A DNA stretch of 64,000 bases, taken from assembly GCA_947452455.1 (NCBI GenBank), contig CANGBX010000003.1:328222-392221 (forward strand), read 5' to 3'. Positions 61,069 to 64,000 of the stretch are shown here, piece by piece. The notes beneath the pieces were generated by a model. That model had not been told where the DNA came from, made no database searches, and saw only the letters and a program-made list of their open reading frames with translations. Each line of letters opens with the position of its first letter. Within the stretch, counting starts at the first letter, position 1. The translations under genes were made by a program, and so were the position numbers. This DNA is from Beijerinckiaceae bacterium. Its GTDB lineage: Bacteria > Pseudomonadota > Alphaproteobacteria > Rhizobiales > Beijerinckiaceae.

Positions 61069-62691
61069 ATGTCTTGGCGATTGATACTTGCGCCCCGTTT
61101 TATCCCGTTCACATTGGCCGTGGTTTTGGCGCTGGGCGGCTTTTCCCTGATTGCCTCGGGCAGCCAATCCATTGTTGCGCTTGGGATTTTTTTGTTTGGC
61201 GCCGGTTTTACGCTGCTTGGCCTGCATGATCTGTTTCAAACGCGCCATGCCGTGCTGCGCAATTACCCCATTGCCGCGCATCTGCGCTTTATCCTCGAAT
61301 CCATTCGTCCGGAGATGCGGCAATATTTCTTCGAGGATGAAAAACACGGCATGCCCTTTGGCCGTGACAAGCGCGCGATTGTCTATCAGCGCGCCAAAAT
61401 GCAATTGGATAAGCGACCCTTCGGCACAACTTATGACGTCTATGCTGATGGCTTTGAATGGATGAACCATTCGCTGGCGCCAAAGCCTCTGGCGCCGTCT
61501 GATTTTCGTGTGCGCATCGGTGGGCCGGATTGTGCGCATCCTTACTCGGCATCAGTTTTCAATATTTCTGCGATGAGTTTTGGCGCGCTAAGCCCCAATG
61601 CGATCCGCGCTTTGAATGAAGGCGCGCGTAAAGGCGGCTTTGCGCATGATACGGGTGAGGGTGGCTTCAGCCCCTATCATCGCTCTGGTGGCGGCGACAT
61701 TATTTGGGAATTGGGCTCCGGCTATTTTGGCGCGCGCAATGCAGATGGCACATTTTCGCCCGAACGCTTTGCGCAAACAGCCGCTAATGAGCAGATCAAA
61801 ATGATCGAGCTCAAATTATCGCAAGGCGCCAAGCCCGGCCACGGTGGCGTCTTGCCGGCCGCCAAAGTCACGCGGGAAATTGCCGACACGCGCGGCGTGC
61901 CGATGGGGCAGGATTGTGTTTCGCCTTCCAAACATCCAGCCTTCTCAACGCCGATTGAAATGATTCAATTCATCGGTGAATTGCGTCGTCTGTCAGGTGG
62001 CAAGCCGACGGGGTTCAAGCTTTGCATCGGTCATGAATGGGAGTTTCTGGCTGTCTGCAAAGCCATGGTGAAGACGGGCATTTATCCCGATTTCATTGTG
62101 GTCGATGGCAAAGAAGGCGGCACGGGTGCAGCACCGCTCGAATTTATGGATCATCTGGGCAAGCCTCTACGCGAGGGGCTTTCCTTTGTGCATAATGCTT
62201 TGATTGGTATTGGGGCGCGCGAACGCGTGCGCATTGGTGCGAGCGGTAAAATCGCGACAGCTTTTGATATTGCGCGCGCTTTTGCTTTGGGGGCTGATTG
62301 GTGCAATTCCGCGCGCGGCTTCATGTTTGCAATCGGCTGCATCCAATCGCAATCCTGCCATACGGATAAATGCCCGACGGGCGTTGCCACGCAAGATTTG
62401 TCACGCCAGCGCGCACTTGTTGTTCCAGATAAAGCGCAACGCGTGGCCAATTTCCATCATTCGACGCTGGACGCATTGGCTGAATTAACGGCTGCTGCTG
62501 GGCTTGAACATCCCGCCGGATTCAAAGCGCAATTTATTTCTCGCCGAATTTCGCCAAGCGAAGTTGTGACATTCGCTGATCTCTATCCCAATTTGCGCAA
62601 AGGCGAATTGTTGACGGGCACGAAAGACACCCGCTTTGCTCATGCCTGGGATATGGCCGATGAAGAGAGCTTTGCGCCGCGCGCGATTTGA
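61069..62691 (+). CDS. FMN-binding glutamate-synthase-like oxidoreductase
   Basis: This 540-residue protein has one or two N-terminal membrane helices (FIPFTLAVVLALGGFSLIA; GIFLFGAGFTLLGLHDLF). The FMN/iron-sulfur domain of the GltB central region follows: FNISAMSFGALSPNAIRALNEGA, KPGHGGVLPAAKVTREIA, VVDGKEGGTGAAPLEFMDHLG and the cysteine cluster IGCIQSQSCHTDKCPTGVATQD. It lacks the glutaminase domain, so it is not GltB. The membrane-anchored family is of uncertain substrate. GGAGAAG precedes the start. Confidence 0.88.
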   Translation: MSWRLILAPRFIPFTLAVVLALGGFSLIASGSQSIVALGIFLFGAGFTLLGLHDLFQTRHAVLRNYPIAAHLRFILESIRPEMRQYFFEDEKHGMPFGRDKRAIVYQRAKMQLDKRPFGTTYDVYADGFEWMNHSLAPKPLAPSDFRVRIGGPDCAHPYSASVFNISAMSFGALSPNAIRALNEGARKGGFAHDTGEGGFSPYHRSGGGDIIWELGSGYFGARNADGTFSPERFAQTAANEQIKMIELKLSQGAKPGHGGVLPAAKVTREIADTRGVPMGQDCVSPSKHPAFSTPIEMIQFIGELRRLSGGKPTGFKLCIGHEWEFLAVCKAMVKTGIYPDFIVVDGKEGGTGAAPLEFMDHLGKPLREGLSFVHNALIGIGARERVRIGASGKIATAFDIARAFALGADWCNSARGFMFAIGCIQSQSCHTDKCPTGVATQDLSRQRALVVPDKAQRVANFHHSTLDALAELTAAAGLEHPAGFKAQFISRRISPSEVVTFADLYPNLRKGELLTGTKDTRFAHAWDMADEESFAPRAI

Positions 62692-63708
62692 TCAGCGCGG
62701 CTCGCTCATGCGCCGAACTTTGGCGACAATATCCGGCTTGGTGGCGTAAGCGCGCGCGACCACGCTGGCAATTTCTTCGCCCGTGACAAGCTGCACTTCC
62801 ATATTGCGCTTGTCAGCGTCGGCTTTGAAATCGGCATCCGCCATCATGGTATTAAAGGCCATTCGCAAAGCAGCGAGCCGCTCTTTAGGAATATCAGGCG
62901 GTGTTATGAAGGGGCGCCCCGCCAATTGCGGCGCGAGAAGCAATTCAGCCGCAGCGCGATCATCATCTGTTTTGAGATAATCAAAGATCAAGGGCACATC
63001 TGGCAATTCAGGATGCTTTTTGAGTGCCAGCTGCACGAGAAAATTGACCTTCTTTTGCGCAATCCAATCGGGCTTGGTGGTTTTGAAGGTCGACCAGAAA
63101 AGTGCTGGATAGCCTTCAATCTCGCCACGTTCCAAAGCCAGCATGGATTGGCCAGCACCCGCATAACCAGTGATGAGGCGAATTTTTGCACCCGTCAGAT
63201 CACTCATCGCATAAGCATAATTGGCGCTGATGGAACCGATCACGCCCGCCATGATCGTCTCCCGTTTTTGTAAATCCGAAAGCGTCTTGGTAGCCGACGT
63301 GTGCCATGTGAAAGCCAGAGCCACTTCGCTATTGGCTGAGCCGATATAGCCAAGTTTGGTAGCATCAAATTGTTCGCCGCCTGGCGTTACCAATGGCTGG
63401 AAGGGCACCGTGTTTTGCACCTGCCCGATGACGCTGCCGTCTTTGTTAGCAATCTTGGCGAGATAATTGGTGGCGACAATGCCACCCGCACCGACCATTT
63501 GTTTGACGACAATATTGGGGCGTCCGGGAATGTGCTTGCCCATATGGTTGGCAACGAGACGCGCATAGGCATCATAGCCAGAGCCTGCTTCTGAGCCGAT
63601 CATCATGTCGATGGTCTTGCCCTTGTAGAAAGCTTCGGGGCTTTGGGCGTGAGCGACAGATATAGACGCGACCGCTGTGATGAATACAGCTGCAAAGCGC
63701 ATGAGCAT
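62692..63708 (-). CDS. TctC-type tripartite tricarboxylate transporter binding protein
   Basis: This 338-residue periplasmic protein has a signal peptide (MLMRFAAVFITAVASISVAHAQ) and the TTT-receptor pattern FYKGKTIDMMIGSEAGSGYDAYARLVANHMGKHIPG, then VGAGGIVATNYLA. It would capture a carboxylate for a TctAB permease, but no tctA/tctB gene is in view. It ends one base after the oxidoreductase stop, convergent, and lies downstream of the amidohydrolase. Confidence 0.9.
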   Translation of the reverse strand: MLMRFAAVFITAVASISVAHAQSPEAFYKGKTIDMMIGSEAGSGYDAYARLVANHMGKHIPGRPNIVVKQMVGAGGIVATNYLAKIANKDGSVIGQVQNTVPFQPLVTPGGEQFDATKLGYIGSANSEVALAFTWHTSATKTLSDLQKRETIMAGVIGSISANYAYAMSDLTGAKIRLITGYAGAGQSMLALERGEIEGYPALFWSTFKTTKPDWIAQKKVNFLVQLALKKHPELPDVPLIFDYLKTDDDRAAAELLLAPQLAGRPFITPPDIPKERLAALRMAFNTMMADADFKADADKRNMEVQLVTGEEIASVVARAYATKPDIVAKVRRMSEPR

Positions 63709-63724
63709 TCTCCCCAGAGATCAA

Positions 63725-64000
63725 TCAGCCTGCGGTGTAATTGCCGTATTTGATGAGATTGGCCTTCTGGGCTTCGTTGCGCGGTTCCAGCTTGAACGTG
63801 CGCGCAGCATTGCCGCCCAGAATATTGTGTTTGGCCTTTTCCGACAGGAAGGGCAGATCATAGATCGTGCTCGGCAAGTCGAAATCCCAATGCGGATAGT
63901 CGGATGCATACATGAGCTGCGTTTCAGCATTCATCATGCGGAACGTTGTTTCCAGCGCTTCCATGTCCTGTATTTCCATGGGCTGCGTTGAATAGAACAT
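63725..64000 (-). CDS. Amidohydrolase, C-terminal part (partial)
   Basis: The last 91 residues of a COG2159-type metal-dependent hydrolase are visible; the gene runs past the right edge. QLMYASDYPHWDFDLP holds the metal-site Asp in the YASDYPH motif, and LSEKAKHNILGGNAARTFKL is the usual final helix. Such enzymes decarboxylate or hydrolyse aromatic or other carboxylates. It probably shares an operon with the TctC gene 16 nt downstream. Confidence 0.82.
   Translation of the reverse strand: MFYSTQPMEIQDMEALETTFRMMNAETQLMYASDYPHWDFDLPSTIYDLPFLSEKAKHNILGGNAARTFKLEPRNEAQKANLIKYGNYTAG

Overview
The window reads as a core-chromosome segment of an alphaproteobacterium of the order Hyphomicrobiales (Rhizobiales), probably near Beijerinckiaceae/Methylobacteriaceae. 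Pointers are the divergent irr / fabA-fabB-fabI cluster, an Irr with a Cys-Pro heme motif as in Bradyrhizobium, the rimP-nusA-ylxR-infB-rbfA-truB operon, the aroA-cmk-rpsA and sppA-ihfB-lapA-trpF-trpB-trpA-accD-folC runs, a FYDLN-acid protein, and a two-subunit formate dehydrogenase with a fused beta chain as in Methylobacterium FDH1. The assignment rests on gene order and remembered family features; no search was run.

Layout. 0-8 kb: end of hpf, ptsN, class I fumarase, then (minus) infC-rpmI-rplT and pheS-pheT. 7.6-11 kb: a GT4 glycosyltransferase, an alpha/beta hydrolase and a Bcr/CflA-type exporter. 11-21.3 kb: the rimP-nusA-ylxR-infB-rbfA-truB translation/transcription operon, preceded by a promoter and a terminator-like leader, then rpsO and pnp. 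21.4-30.9 kb: a double-barrel outer-membrane protein, the fabA-fabB-fabI operon facing irr, an SH3 protein, a 2-hydroxyacid dehydrogenase, Hsp20, DUF1150 and PBP1A. 31-37.9 kb: dnaN-recF-recQ-gyrB, with recQ broken by an internal deletion and dnaA absent. 37.9-40.6 kb: small proteins, a glycine-zipper lipoprotein, tRNA-Arg, a divergent HU/IHF-like protein and an orphan response regulator. 40.7-45.2 kb: formate dehydrogenase. 45.2-56.1 kb: folC, accD, trpA, trpB, trpF, lapA, ihfB, sppA, rpsA, cmk, aroA.

56.8-61 kb: the only clearly accessory part. It begins at tRNA-Ala(GGC), is visibly AT-richer, and carries short orphan genes: secreted and membrane proteins, a DUF1003 protein and several micro-ORFs. 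Two of these micro-ORFs, 3.4 kb apart, share a C-terminal NIYE(V/L)W motif. 61-64 kb: an FMN-binding glutamate-synthase-like oxidoreductase, a TctC-type binding protein and the end of an amidohydrolase.

Most of the window is conserved housekeeping. I found no convincing new multi-gene system. The best leads are the nusA-operon leader, the recQ lesion, the micro-ORF pair, the HU-like protein lacking the intercalating proline, and the 20-bp-phased direct repeat before the outer-membrane protein gene. No CRISPR array, insertion sequence or rRNA gene was seen.
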